A program made the translations under genes and the position numbers. The notes below the pieces were generated by a model. The model searched no databases, was not told the DNA's origin, and saw nothing but the letters and a program-made list of their open reading frames with translations. DNA of 64,000 bases from Corallincola platygyrae (GTDB lineage: Bacteria > Pseudomonadota > Gammaproteobacteria > Enterobacterales > Neiellaceae). Positions 44,299 through 53,428 of this stretch are shown piece after piece; the stretch's first letter is position 1; each line of letters starts with the position of its first letter. Where the stretch lies: assembly GCF_039544265.1 (NCBI RefSeq), contig NZ_BAABLI010000008.1, positions 248,001 to 312,000 on the forward strand, given 5' to 3'.

Positions 44299-44479
44299 CG
44301 GCCAATATGGTGCTGGAAATCTGGTTTAGGTAGCGCTCAACCATTGAGCTGCCCTCTTGGGTTGCAGCCACAACTTCAGGGGTTTTGCCTGCAAAATGTG
44401 GGTTCTCTTTCTGCCACCAACGTGCTGCCAGATCGGCATCGCCAAGGATTTGAATTGCAAGCTTTTCGAGTCGTTTCAT
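44288..44479 (-). CDS. Stand-alone MbcA/ParS/Xre toxin-binding domain (DUF2384) protein
   Basis: The 63-residue protein consists of the antitoxin C-terminal domain only: ILGDADLAARWWQKENPHFAGKTPEVVAATQEGSSMVERYL matches the pattern 'A..WL..PN..L.G.TP.E.....G...V...L' of this family. The usual N-terminal Xre-type DNA-binding part is missing, and no RES-domain toxin is adjacent. It may be a truncated antitoxin or an unrelated small protein with the same fold. The DNA-binding part may also have been lost by decay. Confidence 0.7.
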   Translation of the reverse strand: MKRLEKLAIQILGDADLAARWWQKENPHFAGKTPEVVAATQEGSSMVERYLNQISSTILAASR

Positions 44480-44744
44480 ACGGTTTTCTTCGACAGGCTT
44501 ATTGGGCTGTCGGCTCTCTGTTGGTTGTTATTCAAGACCAGCGACACTGAGAGCTTCCCTGACAGATACCCTGCTTAAAGTAAGGCAAAAATAGGTGTCG
44601 ATGGCGCGGCCAGCATATTACACCATGACCAGCATTTGTGCAGTGCCAGATCAAACTAGCAGCCGGTATCGCTGGACAGCCTCCATTATCAATTGCTAAA
44701 ACCTCAGCCTTTAATTTCCAGAGCCTGAATGGCAAAGGGTGAGA

Positions 44745-45962
44745 ATGACGACACAAACCTCCCTCGTTAAAAAACTGATGAGTGGTAGCCTGGTGCTACA
44801 GATCCTTGTCGGGATTATTGCAGGTATTGCGCTTGCTGCGGTATCAACCCAAGCGGCGTTGAGTGTCGCATTTCTTGGCTCTCTGTTTGTCAGTGCCTTG
44901 AAAGCGGTTGCTCCGGTATTGGTGTTTGTTCTGGTCGCCTCGTCTATCGCCAACCAGAAGAAAGGTGAACACACCAATGTGCGGCCCATACTACTGCTGT
45001 ATGTGATCGGTACGTTCTCGTCTGCGCTTGTGGCGGTGACACTTAGCTTCCTGTTCCCAACTACCTTGGCTTTAACAGCGCCGGAAGCGGCAATGGCTCC
45101 TCCTGGAGGTATTGTCGAGGTACTCAATACCTTGCTGTTTAAGGTGGTAGATAATCCCATTAATGCGATTCTGACCGGTAACTTTATTGGCATTCTGGCA
45201 TGGGCTGTGGCGTTGGGGCTTGCTTTGCATAAAGCGGCTGACAGCACCAAGCAGATGTTCCATGACGTGTCGGAGAGCGTCACCTTAATCGTAAAAATGG
45301 TGATTCGCTTTGCACCTCTGGGTATCTTTGGTTTGGTGGCCAACACCATCGCAGAAACCGGTTTTGATGCGTTGGCGGATTATGGACGCCTGCTTGCTGT
45401 GCTGCTTAGCGCCATGTTGATAATTGCATTGGCGGTTAATCCGCTGATTGTTTTTGTGAAAACAGGTAAAAACCCATATCCACTGGTGTTTATGTGCCTT
45501 CGCGAGTCTGGCGTAACTGCATTCTTTACCCGTAGCTCAGCGGCTAACGTACCCGTTAACTTGGGCCTGTGTGATCGCCTGAAACTGCACGAAGATACTT
45601 ATTCAGTATCTATCCCGCTGGGTGCCACCATTAACATGGCGGGTGCCGCGATCACCATTACCGTATTGACATTGGCAGCGGTGAATACCGTGGGTGTGGA
45701 AGTGGATATCTGGACTGCATTATTGCTCAGTATTGTTGCTGCCGTTTCCGCCTGCGGCGCATCCGGTGTTGCGGGTGGTTCCTTACTGCTTATCCCACTG
45801 GCGTGCAGCCTGTTTGGTATCTCCAACGATGTAGCAATGCAGGTGGTTGCTGTGGGATTTATTATTGGTGTGGTTCAGGATTCAGCGGAAACCGCGTTGA
45901 ATAGTTCTACCGACGTCGTCTTTACCGCAGCCGCCTGTAATCAGACCGAAGTGCCCAAGTAA
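44745..45962 (+). CDS. sstT: Serine/threonine:sodium symporter
   Basis: The 405-residue permease of the dicarboxylate/amino-acid:cation symporter family closely resembles E. coli SstT: SLVLQILVGIIAGI, the re-entrant hairpin serine-rich FFTRSSAANVPVNL and the C-terminal GASGVAGGSLLLIPLA, all needed for substrate and sodium binding. It takes up L-serine and L-threonine. I chose ATG 44745 after AAAGGG; a GTG at 44739 is possible. A terminator follows 16 bases after the stop. Confidence 0.95.
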   Translation: MTTQTSLVKKLMSGSLVLQILVGIIAGIALAAVSTQAALSVAFLGSLFVSALKAVAPVLVFVLVASSIANQKKGEHTNVRPILLLYVIGTFSSALVAVTLSFLFPTTLALTAPEAAMAPPGGIVEVLNTLLFKVVDNPINAILTGNFIGILAWAVALGLALHKAADSTKQMFHDVSESVTLIVKMVIRFAPLGIFGLVANTIAETGFDALADYGRLLAVLLSAMLIIALAVNPLIVFVKTGKNPYPLVFMCLRESGVTAFFTRSSAANVPVNLGLCDRLKLHEDTYSVSIPLGATINMAGAAITITVLTLAAVNTVGVEVDIWTALLLSIVAAVSACGASGVAGGSLLLIPLACSLFGISNDVAMQVVAVGFIIGVVQDSAETALNSSTDVVFTAAACNQTEVPK

Positions 45963-45978
45963 CTCTGAACTTGGATAG

Positions 45979-46007
45979 AAAAAAAGCCGCATGAAGCGGC
46001 TTTTTTT
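45979..46007. terminator. Bidirectional terminator
   Basis: AAGCCGC (45984-45990) pairs with GCGGCTT (45996-46002) with an A-run before and a T-run after, between sstT and the convergent chemoreceptor gene. Confidence 0.93.
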
Positions 46008-46027
46008 GTTTGAGCATTACCGGGCTG

Positions 46028-48049
46028 TTAACTAAATACACCAATTGACTGATTTAAGTGCTTGGCCACATTGGCCAGATCTGAAGCAGAGGCACTGACG
46101 GTATTGGCATCTTCGGCACTTTGAGTCGATTTATCCAATAACTGCTGTTGCATCTTAGTCAGTGACTCCGTCACTGTGCATTGCTCTTCCACAGAGGCGG
46201 CAATGGAGGTGAGCTGTTCCGCAATTGCGCTGATGTTTTCTGAAAGCTGACTGAGCGCATCGTTCGCTTCAGCGGCCTGAGACTCTGTTGTGACAGCTTG
46301 TTGCTGCGCCTCACTGACCTGGCTTACCGTGGTTTGCGCGTTGCGCTGTAGTGAATCAACAATCTCGGTGATCCGTGCCGTGGAATCCTGCGTTTGTTGT
46401 GCCAGCTGTCGTACCTCGTCAGCCACCACCGCGAAGCCGCGTCCCTGTTCTCCCGCTCGTGCAGCTTCAATGGCGGCGTTGAGTGCCAACAGGTTGGTTT
46501 TTTCAGCGATGCCAGTAATGATCTCTACCACTTTTCCAATATCCTCGGCACTGACATGCAGGGCATCGACACTCTGACTCGCTTCAGCGAGCTGAGATTG
46601 CATGTCGTTGGCGGCATGGTGCATCTGCGCCACCTTGTCTGACACGAGATTGGTGGAGGAGTCCACTTCTGTCGACGCCAATGCAGAGTTTTCTACACGG
46701 GTGGCAACTTCATCAAAAGAAGCGCTCAGTTGCTCGGCAGCAGAGGCGATCTGTATACACTGATCCTTCACTTCGCCTGCCACTTCCTGCTGCTGCATTG
46801 CCAACTTATTGATATGGTGGGAAGAATTATCAACACGACCTACCGAATCTCTAACGCCGTGGATCAACCCGGTCATGTTCTCCGCCATCGCATGAACCGA
46901 GCTTGCCATTCGATGAACTTCGTTGCGAGACCGCTCTACTGAGGTGACTTTCAAGTTACTGATTTTACCCAGCCCAATCTGTTCCAGGATCTTACTAAGT
47001 CCCTGCAGTGACCCCAGAGAGCGTTGCAGAACAAAACCACCGATGACAGTAATGATAAGGATCCCCAGTGTTGCGACCCAGAATGTGGTGACAGCAACGC
47101 CCCATGAGGCAAAGGTAAATTCTTTCTCAAATGATCCACCAAGCAGGTAGAGGTTCCAGCCATCTACTTTTCTAAATGCAGCCAGTCTGGCACTTGATTC
47201 GCCTGACTTGTCCTGCTGGAAGTATCTGATGGTGCCATTGCCCTCTTTGAGGAGGTTTTGGTAAGGGTAGTTGCCCTGATCATCGAGGTAGTTAAGTAGA
47301 TTGGTACCGGCTTTCATCGTGGGATGCTGAACTATCATGCCGCGATGGTCGGTGACATAGAGGTGTCCGGTTTTGGCAATGATAATAGCCGCCAGGTCGT
47401 CCATGGTTTGTTTGACGATTGGCGTAATATCGACACCGACATACAGGATGGCAACGGTTTCACCACCATGGCGGATGGGGCGGTATTCGGCAATATAATC
47501 TTTACCAAACAGCTGGGCGTGACCAACGTAGCTTTGACCTTTTATCAATTGTTCATAACCCGGGTGTTGTGTTCCCAGCCAGGTTCCGTAGGCTCGGCTG
47601 CCATCTTGCTTTCGAAGTGATGTGGATACGCGGAGAAAATCCTGACCCTGGCGAATAAAGATAGTCGCTGTGGCTCCTGTGGCCTGAGTAAAGCTATCCG
47701 GCACAGAGAAGTCGTTATTAATCGTTTTGCCCAGCGCTGTCGCGACGGGTACCTGGTGGCCGTTAACCACCGTTCGGTCGCTGGTGATCTTGATGTCACC
47801 ACCAAGGTAGCTGTCCAACACATCCCCCAAACTACCTACCATCATCTCCAATGCCTGAAACTGGGTTTGAAGTAGCTGGTCAGCGGTTTGCAGTTGAGTC
47901 TCTAGCCCTTGCTGTGCGGTTTCCTGCAGTGCGGATGCAGCGCCTCGATAGTTGAGCCAACCACCGATAGAAAACACCAGAAACAGGAGTAGCAGTAGGA
48001 CAGATGCAAGCTGAAATTTGATCGTGAGCTTATGGAAAGCCATTGCCAT
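46028..48049 (-). CDS. Methyl-accepting chemotaxis protein with a Cache sensor domain
   Basis: The 673-residue receptor has a membrane helix at about residues 13-31, a periplasmic Cache (Cache3/Cache2-like) region to about 325 (VPVATALGKTIN, GQDFLRVSTSLRKQDG, AEYRPIRHGGETVAILYVGVD), a second helix (about 330-350) and a cytoplasmic part with the conserved signalling tip KTNLLALNAAIEAARAGEQGRGFAVVADEVR. It senses a small ligand and signals through CheW/CheA. The ligand is unknown. It is a single gene. The cheX gene at 52.1 kb is also a chemotaxis function but is not linked. Confidence 0.94.
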   Translation of the reverse strand: MAMAFHKLTIKFQLASVLLLLLFLVFSIGGWLNYRGAASALQETAQQGLETQLQTADQLLQTQFQALEMMVGSLGDVLDSYLGGDIKITSDRTVVNGHQVPVATALGKTINNDFSVPDSFTQATGATATIFIRQGQDFLRVSTSLRKQDGSRAYGTWLGTQHPGYEQLIKGQSYVGHAQLFGKDYIAEYRPIRHGGETVAILYVGVDITPIVKQTMDDLAAIIIAKTGHLYVTDHRGMIVQHPTMKAGTNLLNYLDDQGNYPYQNLLKEGNGTIRYFQQDKSGESSARLAAFRKVDGWNLYLLGGSFEKEFTFASWGVAVTTFWVATLGILIITVIGGFVLQRSLGSLQGLSKILEQIGLGKISNLKVTSVERSRNEVHRMASSVHAMAENMTGLIHGVRDSVGRVDNSSHHINKLAMQQQEVAGEVKDQCIQIASAAEQLSASFDEVATRVENSALASTEVDSSTNLVSDKVAQMHHAANDMQSQLAEASQSVDALHVSAEDIGKVVEIITGIAEKTNLLALNAAIEAARAGEQGRGFAVVADEVRQLAQQTQDSTARITEIVDSLQRNAQTTVSQVSEAQQQAVTTESQAAEANDALSQLSENISAIAEQLTSIAASVEEQCTVTESLTKMQQQLLDKSTQSAEDANTVSASASDLANVAKHLNQSIGVFS

Positions 48050-48214
48050 GATAACGTCCTTTGTCAGTAGAGAATTCCAATGTGTATGTCAAAAAATTTA
48101 ACAGCTATTTTAGTGTGGGTAATTGAAGAATACGTATTCTGAGATCCAAATAGGATTTTGAGATGCAACTTAATGAAAATCTGTTATCTGAGTGTTGCTG
48201 ATGAACTGTAAATA

Positions 48215-48253
48215 GAGGCCTTTAAAACCGTTTGCTTTCGGTTTTCAGGCCTC
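48215..48253 (-). terminator. Hairpin downstream of the VOC gene
   Basis: GAGGCCT (48215-48221) pairs with AGGCCTC (48247-48253), with an inner AAAACCG/CGGTTTT stem. It lies ten bases after the VOC gene stop. The T-run is poor, so strength is uncertain. Confidence 0.6.
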
Positions 48254-48262
48254 GTTTCTGGA

Positions 48263-48664
48263 CTAACAGTGTGTTTTCTCAAAATAAGAAATAATTGAAA
48301 GTATTGCGCCCTGAGGATCCTGGATAACGCTGAATCGACCAACATCAGGAATGTCTCTGGGTGGAATCAAAACTTTTCCGCCCAGCGCTGCAACTTTTGA
48401 GGCCATTGCATTGGTGTCATCGACAGTGATGTAGTTGCCCCAATGAGGTGGCGCGCCTTCTGCTTCCGGTGGCAGTGTCATTAGTCCACCAAATTGAATA
48501 TCGGCATTTTTAAGCAGGGTGTAGGTCATGCCTTCCATGGGCACATCTTCCATTTGCCAACCAAATAGCTCGCCATAGAAGGCTTTTGCAGCTTCGGTGT
48601 CAGTGGTCATCAGCTCAAGCCAGCTGGGCGCGCCATGGGTGTCAAACGGGTTGTAATCGCTCAT
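48263..48664 (-). CDS. VOC (glyoxalase/bleomycin-resistance fold) family protein
   Basis: The 133-residue protein has one VOC module pair: PSWLELMTTDTEAAKAFYGELFGW, IQFGGLMTL, HWGNYITVDDTNA and a late GRFSVIQDPQGAILSIISY with the usual metal-coordinating Glu/His positions partly present. The family includes lactoylglutathione lyase-like enzymes and binding proteins; the substrate is unknown. Its upstream neighbour in the same orientation is separated by a terminator, so it is independently transcribed. Confidence 0.88.
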   Translation of the reverse strand: MSDYNPFDTHGAPSWLELMTTDTEAAKAFYGELFGWQMEDVPMEGMTYTLLKNADIQFGGLMTLPPEAEGAPPHWGNYITVDDTNAMASKVAALGGKVLIPPRDIPDVGRFSVIQDPQGAILSIISYFEKTHC

Positions 48665-48736
48665 AAATAGGTCCTTGCTGTGTTATGTCATCGGTGACTG
48701 GAGAGTGAAACAGCACAGCAAGTATGGGCTAAGAAT

Positions 48737-48767
48737 AAAAAAGTGCCCTCGAACAAAGGGCACTTTT
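48737..48767 (-). terminator. Terminator after the acyltransferase gene
   Basis: AAAGTGCCCT pairs with AGGGCACTTT around CGAACAA. On the minus strand a T-run follows, 30 bases beyond the acyltransferase stop. Confidence 0.9.
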
Positions 48768-48796
48768 TATTTACTCATAATAACAAAGGGGAGTGT

Positions 48797-49834
48797 TTAC
48801 CAACCAATCAGGTAACGGCTGCGTTTGCCCATCAGTTTTTTGATCCCCATGGCAATGAGCATACTGATAAGGGTGATAACTAAGGTAAGCAGTACCGCAG
48901 TTACCCAACCGCCATATTGCTGGATCCCTAACAGATCCGGTTCGTCGAAAATCATCCACCAAGGGGTAGTTATCCAAGGGTGGATAAAATAGATAGCAAA
49001 GCTGGTATCAGCGAGTTGAGGGAAAAGAGGGATCTCTTTTTCGCCAAGCTTGTTCAGTAACGCCATGATTGCCAGGCTAAGTGCTAACTTTTGCAACAGC
49101 ATCAGATCCGGCGGGCCCGGTTCAAATGCGGCTTTATTCATCGGGCCGGCTTCAAGAAAAGCACTTTGAATAAAGGCCAGTGCAATAGCTACCACCAGCA
49201 ACAACCACCAGTATCTATCCATCCAAGGGAAGGCTTTGTCCCTGTGAGCTGATACCCAGATGCCGATCAGATAGATGGGAAGAAAATAGACTAAAGATTG
49301 GATCGCATTCAGGTTCCCGATTGGGCGGTGCACATACACTGCTACGATCAGCAACGGAATGGCGGTATATATCACCCAACCTTTGTTGGTGAGCCATTTA
49401 AACACCGGACAAAGCGCAAACAACATCATGCCCATCGGTATGTACCAGTAGGCGGTGAGTGTTCGTCCTGTAATAACGTACCAGCCCGCAGCGAGTGCCG
49501 GGTTGTCGATGCCAGCCAGTTCTTGATGGAACATCGGCCCTTCGCTGCTGGTGAGATGCCAGATGATCCAAGGTAGGGATAGCAACAGGTAGGGTAACAG
49601 TACAAATTTGCACTTGTTGCCGAAGTATTTGCCAAATCCGCGGCGGTGGTGGAACACGTGGTGGAACAGAAACCCTGAGATGAATACAAAGAATACGGTG
49701 CCGTTCATCATCAGGTTGAAGAGCGCACCTTCGGTGACGGTATCGATTTCCCAGCCCGCCATTCGGTAGACATGGGCAAAAACAATAAACAGGATCGCCA
49801 TGCCCCGAAACTGATTAATACTGTTGAGAAACAT
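48797..49834 (-). CDS. Membrane acyltransferase (acyltransferase 3 family)
   Basis: The 345-residue protein has about ten membrane helices and begins MFLNSINQFRGMAILFIVFAHVYRM, where the RG-x-A and the His within the first helix match the active-site region of acyltransferase 3 proteins. These enzymes acylate sugars of polysaccharides, lipopolysaccharide or peptidoglycan at the inner membrane. The substrate is unknown. The gene stands alone, with its own terminator. Confidence 0.88.
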   Translation of the reverse strand: MFLNSINQFRGMAILFIVFAHVYRMAGWEIDTVTEGALFNLMMNGTVFFVFISGFLFHHVFHHRRGFGKYFGNKCKFVLLPYLLLSLPWIIWHLTSSEGPMFHQELAGIDNPALAAGWYVITGRTLTAYWYIPMGMMLFALCPVFKWLTNKGWVIYTAIPLLIVAVYVHRPIGNLNAIQSLVYFLPIYLIGIWVSAHRDKAFPWMDRYWWLLLVVAIALAFIQSAFLEAGPMNKAAFEPGPPDLMLLQKLALSLAIMALLNKLGEKEIPLFPQLADTSFAIYFIHPWITTPWWMIFDEPDLLGIQQYGGWVTAVLLTLVITLISMLIAMGIKKLMGKRSRYLIGW

Positions 49835-49914
49835 CTAACCTCTCTCTACTTGGCAAGCTTTAATTGTTGCGGGCCCATTTAACCATAGGCTATCTGGCTA
49901 ATTCTATGATGCAG

Positions 49915-50880
49915 TTAGTCGCTTTCTGATAGATCAAACAGTAACTTGTGGCGTCGTTGGCGTAGCTCTTCACTGTCATTCAGCACCAGCTTGCCACCGT
50001 AGAGGTCCAATCCTAACCATTGGTATTCTGAAGTGAGGTCGGGAAAGGTGTCTTGATCGATAATCTTTTTGTAGGTGTCTGAAAAAATTGTGCTTTGGCT
50101 GAGTCGATCAAATTCAGTGATCATTTTAGGGCCTGTCCAGCGCCTGTCCTGCATACGGCAGCATAGTTGAAAAGTGGCCAACACATTGCTCACTGAATGG
50201 CGGCTGTTGGCTTTTTGCAATGCAACGTCGACCATCAAAAAGTAAGCTGCGCCAGACCAATAAACTCGCTTGTAGCTGCCAGTGGACCACATGGATTCGC
50301 TAAGTTCTCGCAGTGGCCGTTGCTGTCTTAAAGCATCCTGCAAACCTCTTTGAAAACCTGCATGCATCTCCTGCCAGACTTGAGATTCAGTCAATATCTT
50401 TTGGCGTCCCCGCAACATATTTTGAAAATAGCTTGCCAGTCCTTCAGATAACCAGATGTCATCGTGGCCGGGAAAGGGGATCAGCAGGTGACTGAACTCA
50501 TGCATGCCGGTCCAATCCCGTTGAAATGCATCGAGCGGGTAATTGGCATTGACGTAAAAGGTGATCCCTTCAATGCCATCTCGGTTTATCTGTCCCCATG
50601 GGACAGGCCCCTGTCCGTAGCTAGCTTTGCTCACCTCGATACGGGTCTGGGGGATCGGGAATGTACCAGAGATCAAACTGACCCCATGAGCCGTTTGATT
50701 GATCCATTGGGTCAGCTTTTCTTTTTGGGAAGGGGTGAAACGTGTGTCCAGTGCCAGGGTAAAGGTTGTGCCCGCCAAAGGGTAAGTTTGTTCACGATGC
50801 TCGGCTGCTTTAGTTGCCGTGAAGAGAGAGCTACCGAACAAAACCAGTGCAATCGCGACGTTGCGGGAGGTCATTTTCAT
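49915..50880 (-). CDS. Secreted gluzincin-type zinc metallopeptidase
   Basis: The 321-residue protein has a signal peptide (about residues 1-25) and a zinc site of the HExxH...E type: His127, Glu128 and His131 in MHEFSHLLIP, and a third ligand Glu146 in WLSEGLASYFQ. This resembles the M1/M61-like fold of the gluzincins, in a short single-domain form. It should act in the periplasm or outside the cell; the substrate is unknown. It sits between the acyltransferase and the amidotransferase genes with only short gaps, and grouping into a unit is possible but unproven. Confidence 0.82.
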   Translation of the reverse strand: MKMTSRNVAIALVLFGSSLFTATKAAEHREQTYPLAGTTFTLALDTRFTPSQKEKLTQWINQTAHGVSLISGTFPIPQTRIEVSKASYGQGPVPWGQINRDGIEGITFYVNANYPLDAFQRDWTGMHEFSHLLIPFPGHDDIWLSEGLASYFQNMLRGRQKILTESQVWQEMHAGFQRGLQDALRQQRPLRELSESMWSTGSYKRVYWSGAAYFLMVDVALQKANSRHSVSNVLATFQLCCRMQDRRWTGPKMITEFDRLSQSTIFSDTYKKIIDQDTFPDLTSEYQWLGLDLYGGKLVLNDSEELRQRRHKLLFDLSESD

Positions 50881-50909
50881 CGTGAATAATCCAAGCCTGA
50901 TGATGCTGT

Positions 50910-51677
50910 CTATTCTGACCTACTCGCCGCCATAACTACACGATCAATAAATTTTTTCAGTAGGTGATTGGACTCTGGTGTTTCTACCGCACTCTGCAAT
51001 ACCTGCTGCAGGTGGCCGTCGCCCTTGGTGTATTTGTGTGCGTAGAGCGTCAGCCGTTCCACCAACACCTTCCTGTCTACCTCTGGGTGAAATTGTGTTG
51101 TCCAGAACGGGGCTCCGTCAACCTTGAAGCTGTGACTGCACACTTCAGTTTCTGCCAGCAAAGTACAACCCTCGGGGATCTGCGGGGCGCGTTCTCTGTG
51201 CACCGATACCGCCATAAAGGGGTTGGGTGTGTCGTGAAACAAAGGATCATCTTTTGCCGTGTCAGTTAGCGAGATGGGTAAGGTGCCCATTTCGTAATCC
51301 GATTCATCTCTGATAACTGTACCGCCGAGTGCTGTCACTGCTAACTGGTGACCAAAGCAGCTACAGAATGTGGGTTTTCCGATCTTAATGCAGTATCGCA
51401 ACAGGGCTTCAGCATCCGGAACAAAGGGATAATCGATCGGCTCCAGTACACTGGCGTCAGAGGAGCCTCCAACAAAAACAGCATCGAATGGATCCACCAC
51501 CTCTGGTTCAAAGTGTGGTCGGTCAAAAACGTTCAGTATCGATATCTGTTGCTCTTCCAGCCCTGAAAAACTCGCAAAACTGGTTAACTCCTCAAGCCGA
51601 GTGACGCTGTCATTGCGGATCTGAAGCAAGAGCACACGAAGCTTGCTTTTGGGTTTGGCTTTTTGGCGGTGGGGCAT
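50910..51677 (-). CDS. Class I glutamine amidotransferase-like protein
   Basis: The 255-residue protein has a catalytic nucleophile Cys107 in CSCFGHQLA and the His/Glu pair His197 and Glu199 in QFHPEVD. The GGSSDASVLEP segment and an oxyanion-hole glycine fit a class I GATase. Stand-alone members are usually amidases or gamma-glutamyl hydrolases; the true substrate is unknown. The N-terminal basic extension (MPHRQKAKPKSK) is unusual and may be part of a longer mRNA leader; the true start could be later. Confidence 0.85.
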   Translation of the reverse strand: MPHRQKAKPKSKLRVLLLQIRNDSVTRLEELTSFASFSGLEEQQISILNVFDRPHFEPEVVDPFDAVFVGGSSDASVLEPIDYPFVPDAEALLRYCIKIGKPTFCSCFGHQLAVTALGGTVIRDESDYEMGTLPISLTDTAKDDPLFHDTPNPFMAVSVHRERAPQIPEGCTLLAETEVCSHSFKVDGAPFWTTQFHPEVDRKVLVERLTLYAHKYTKGDGHLQQVLQSAVETPESNHLLKKFIDRVVMAASRSE

Positions 51678-51738
51678 ATCGATAGCGTGGTTCGGTTTAG
51701 GTTATTTGCAGTGATAACACGATTATCAAGCGATCAGA

Positions 51739-52164
51739 TCAGTCGGTACCCTGCAATGTGACCAATATCCTGCGACTGCCACCATGATCTCTGTGCTCAC
51801 CCAGGTAGATCCCTTGCCATGTCCCAAGAGCTAATCTGCCATTTTGTATTGGTATCGAGATGCTGCTGCCCAGCAGGCTTGCTTTGATGTGAGCGGGCAT
51901 ATCGTCATCGCCTTCGTAGGTGTGCTGGTAATAGCTGGCGCGTTCGGGAACGTAGTGATTGAAATGAGACTCCATATCGGTGCGTACCGTAGGGTCTGCA
52001 TTTTCGTTAATGGTTAGGGAGGCAGAGGTGTGTTGTATAAAGAAGTGTGAAAGCCCGATGGATAAGTCCGCTAGTTCAGGCAACTGGGAAATAAGTTCAT
52101 CGGTAACTAAATGAAAGCCGCGAGAACGCGGCTTTAGATTTATCGTTTTCTGTTGCCAGATCAT
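51739..52164 (-). CDS. yjbQ: YjbQ family protein (UPF0047)
   Basis: The 141-residue protein has the UPF0047 blocks: LIWQQKTINLKPRSRGFHLV near the start, FFIQHTSASLTINENADP in the middle and the C-terminal LGTWQGIYLGEHRDHGG. Members can act as thiamin-phosphate synthase-like enzymes, but their general role is unclear. It overlaps the cheX stop codon by four bases (ATGA), so it is translationally coupled to cheX. Confidence 0.9.
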   Translation of the reverse strand: MIWQQKTINLKPRSRGFHLVTDELISQLPELADLSIGLSHFFIQHTSASLTINENADPTVRTDMESHFNHYVPERASYYQHTYEGDDDMPAHIKASLLGSSISIPIQNGRLALGTWQGIYLGEHRDHGGSRRILVTLQGTD

Positions 52165-52625
52165 TTATCGAAACAAACTTCGATATGGGCATTACCAAAG
52201 TCAGAGGTGAATGGCATGATCAATTTGGCGCCATCTGATTTGTGGCTGATGGTGTGCCCTGTACCAGATACAACGACTGGGGTCGCCATATCAAAATCGT
52301 AGCCTTTTTCGCCCAAGATAAGCTTTGCACCACCGGTAACCATATTGGTGATCTCACCGACCATGTCGGTGACTTCTTCGTTGATCTCATTAGGACGTTC
52401 GCCAAGCATACGTTGCATCACTTCCAGCGCCAACGCTGCGTCAAAGGTGATAGACAGTGAGCCTTTGGTTTGTGGGCCGACCATACCGATCAGGCCGCTG
52501 ACATCGCCTTGCGCCTTTTCATCTTTCTTCAACCGTGGCTTACCTGGAGTAAGTTCGAGCGAAGCCATGGTGGAGAGCACGTTATTTAGCGACTCTAAAA
52601 ACGGGTTGATAAATTCTACATTCAT
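52161..52625 (-). CDS. cheX: Chemotaxis protein CheX (CheY-P phosphatase)
   Basis: The 154-residue protein has the CheX phosphatase signature EITNMVTGGAK (E-x2-N motif with Asn at about 93) together with KGSLSITFDAALALEVMQRML. CheX removes phosphate from CheY to reset chemotaxis signalling. It starts at ATG 52625 after a short AT-rich gap and runs straight into yjbQ. No other che gene is nearby. Confidence 0.88.
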   Translation of the reverse strand: MNVEFINPFLESLNNVLSTMASLELTPGKPRLKKDEKAQGDVSGLIGMVGPQTKGSLSITFDAALALEVMQRMLGERPNEINEEVTDMVGEITNMVTGGAKLILGEKGYDFDMATPVVVSGTGHTISHKSDGAKLIMPFTSDFGNAHIEVCFDK

Positions 52626-52782
52626 AGGAAAAGGGGCCTTGATGCTCCGATAGCTTGCCAGCAGCTGCTAACTGGCTGGTACAGTTAATTTTATTCTATC
52701 CGCTAAATGGGGTGACGCAACTTGCAATCGGCGCTTAAGCGAGGAATAGGGCAAAAAAGTGAGCTGGATGCGGTGTAAGAAG

Positions 52783-52806
52783 AAAAAGCAGGCGTTTGGC
52801 CTGCTT
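52783..52806 (-). terminator. Terminator after the DUF3718-like gene
   Basis: AAGCAGGC (52786-52793) pairs with GCCTGCTT (52799-52806); the minus strand continues with T residues. It lies 15 bases after the stop at 52822. Confidence 0.85.
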
Positions 52807-52821
52807 AAAAAAACATCAAAG

Positions 52822-53205
52822 TCAGAGTCTGCGGCGGATCTCTTTTAGAATAGGGGAATCTTTGTAACCGTTAAATTCACCCCAGGATAAAACCATATAT
52901 CCATCAGGCCCCGCATCATTGAGCATTTCATCAGGCAGTTTTTCTACCAGATACTTGCCAGCATTGTAAGCATGACGCTCAAGCGCGAACTTCAATAAGC
53001 TACGGCCATTGCACTGTACTTCCTGATATACCTTGGGTAGCCGCACTTTGTATTTTCGCAGGGTCTTTTTAATTTTCTTGGCATCGTCCTCGGCAACACC
53101 GTAACACAAGCCTTCGGCCACTTTGATATCAAAGGCCGACACAGAGAAGGAAACGCTCAAACCGCACAGGCTGAGAAAGAGGGTCAATGCAAAACGCCAC
53201 AACAT
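52822..53205 (-). CDS. Secreted DUF3718-like protein
   Basis: The 127-residue protein has a signal peptide (about residues 1-23, SVSFSVSA) and a small helical domain: YGVAEDDAKKIKKTLRKYKVRL, VYQEVQCNGRSLLKFALERHAY. The CNGRSLLKFA stretch resembles DUF3718. Two Cys residues (LCYG, QCNG) could form a disulphide. Function unknown. It is transcribed away from the dusA fragment, so 53206-53428 holds divergent promoters. Confidence 0.6.
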   Translation of the reverse strand: MLWRFALTLFLSLCGLSVSFSVSAFDIKVAEGLCYGVAEDDAKKIKKTLRKYKVRLPKVYQEVQCNGRSLLKFALERHAYNAGKYLVEKLPDEMLNDAGPDGYMVLSWGEFNGYKDSPILKEIRRRL

Positions 53206-53428
53206 GATCTACTCCCTTGAAATCACTGCATTGCGAAGAAGCATTCACTCTAACAATGGCGTGATGATGATCAAGAAAATTACAAAATTGTGACGTCTTG
53301 ATAACAGTTTCTGAGAGATTTGACCGCTTAACCCTGAGTGCTGAGCTTCGGGTCAGTCGAACAAAGACTATTTGCTTCATGCAAATGGTACAATGCGGAG
53401 GAGTTACTCCTGCTTACTTGTTTGTGCT

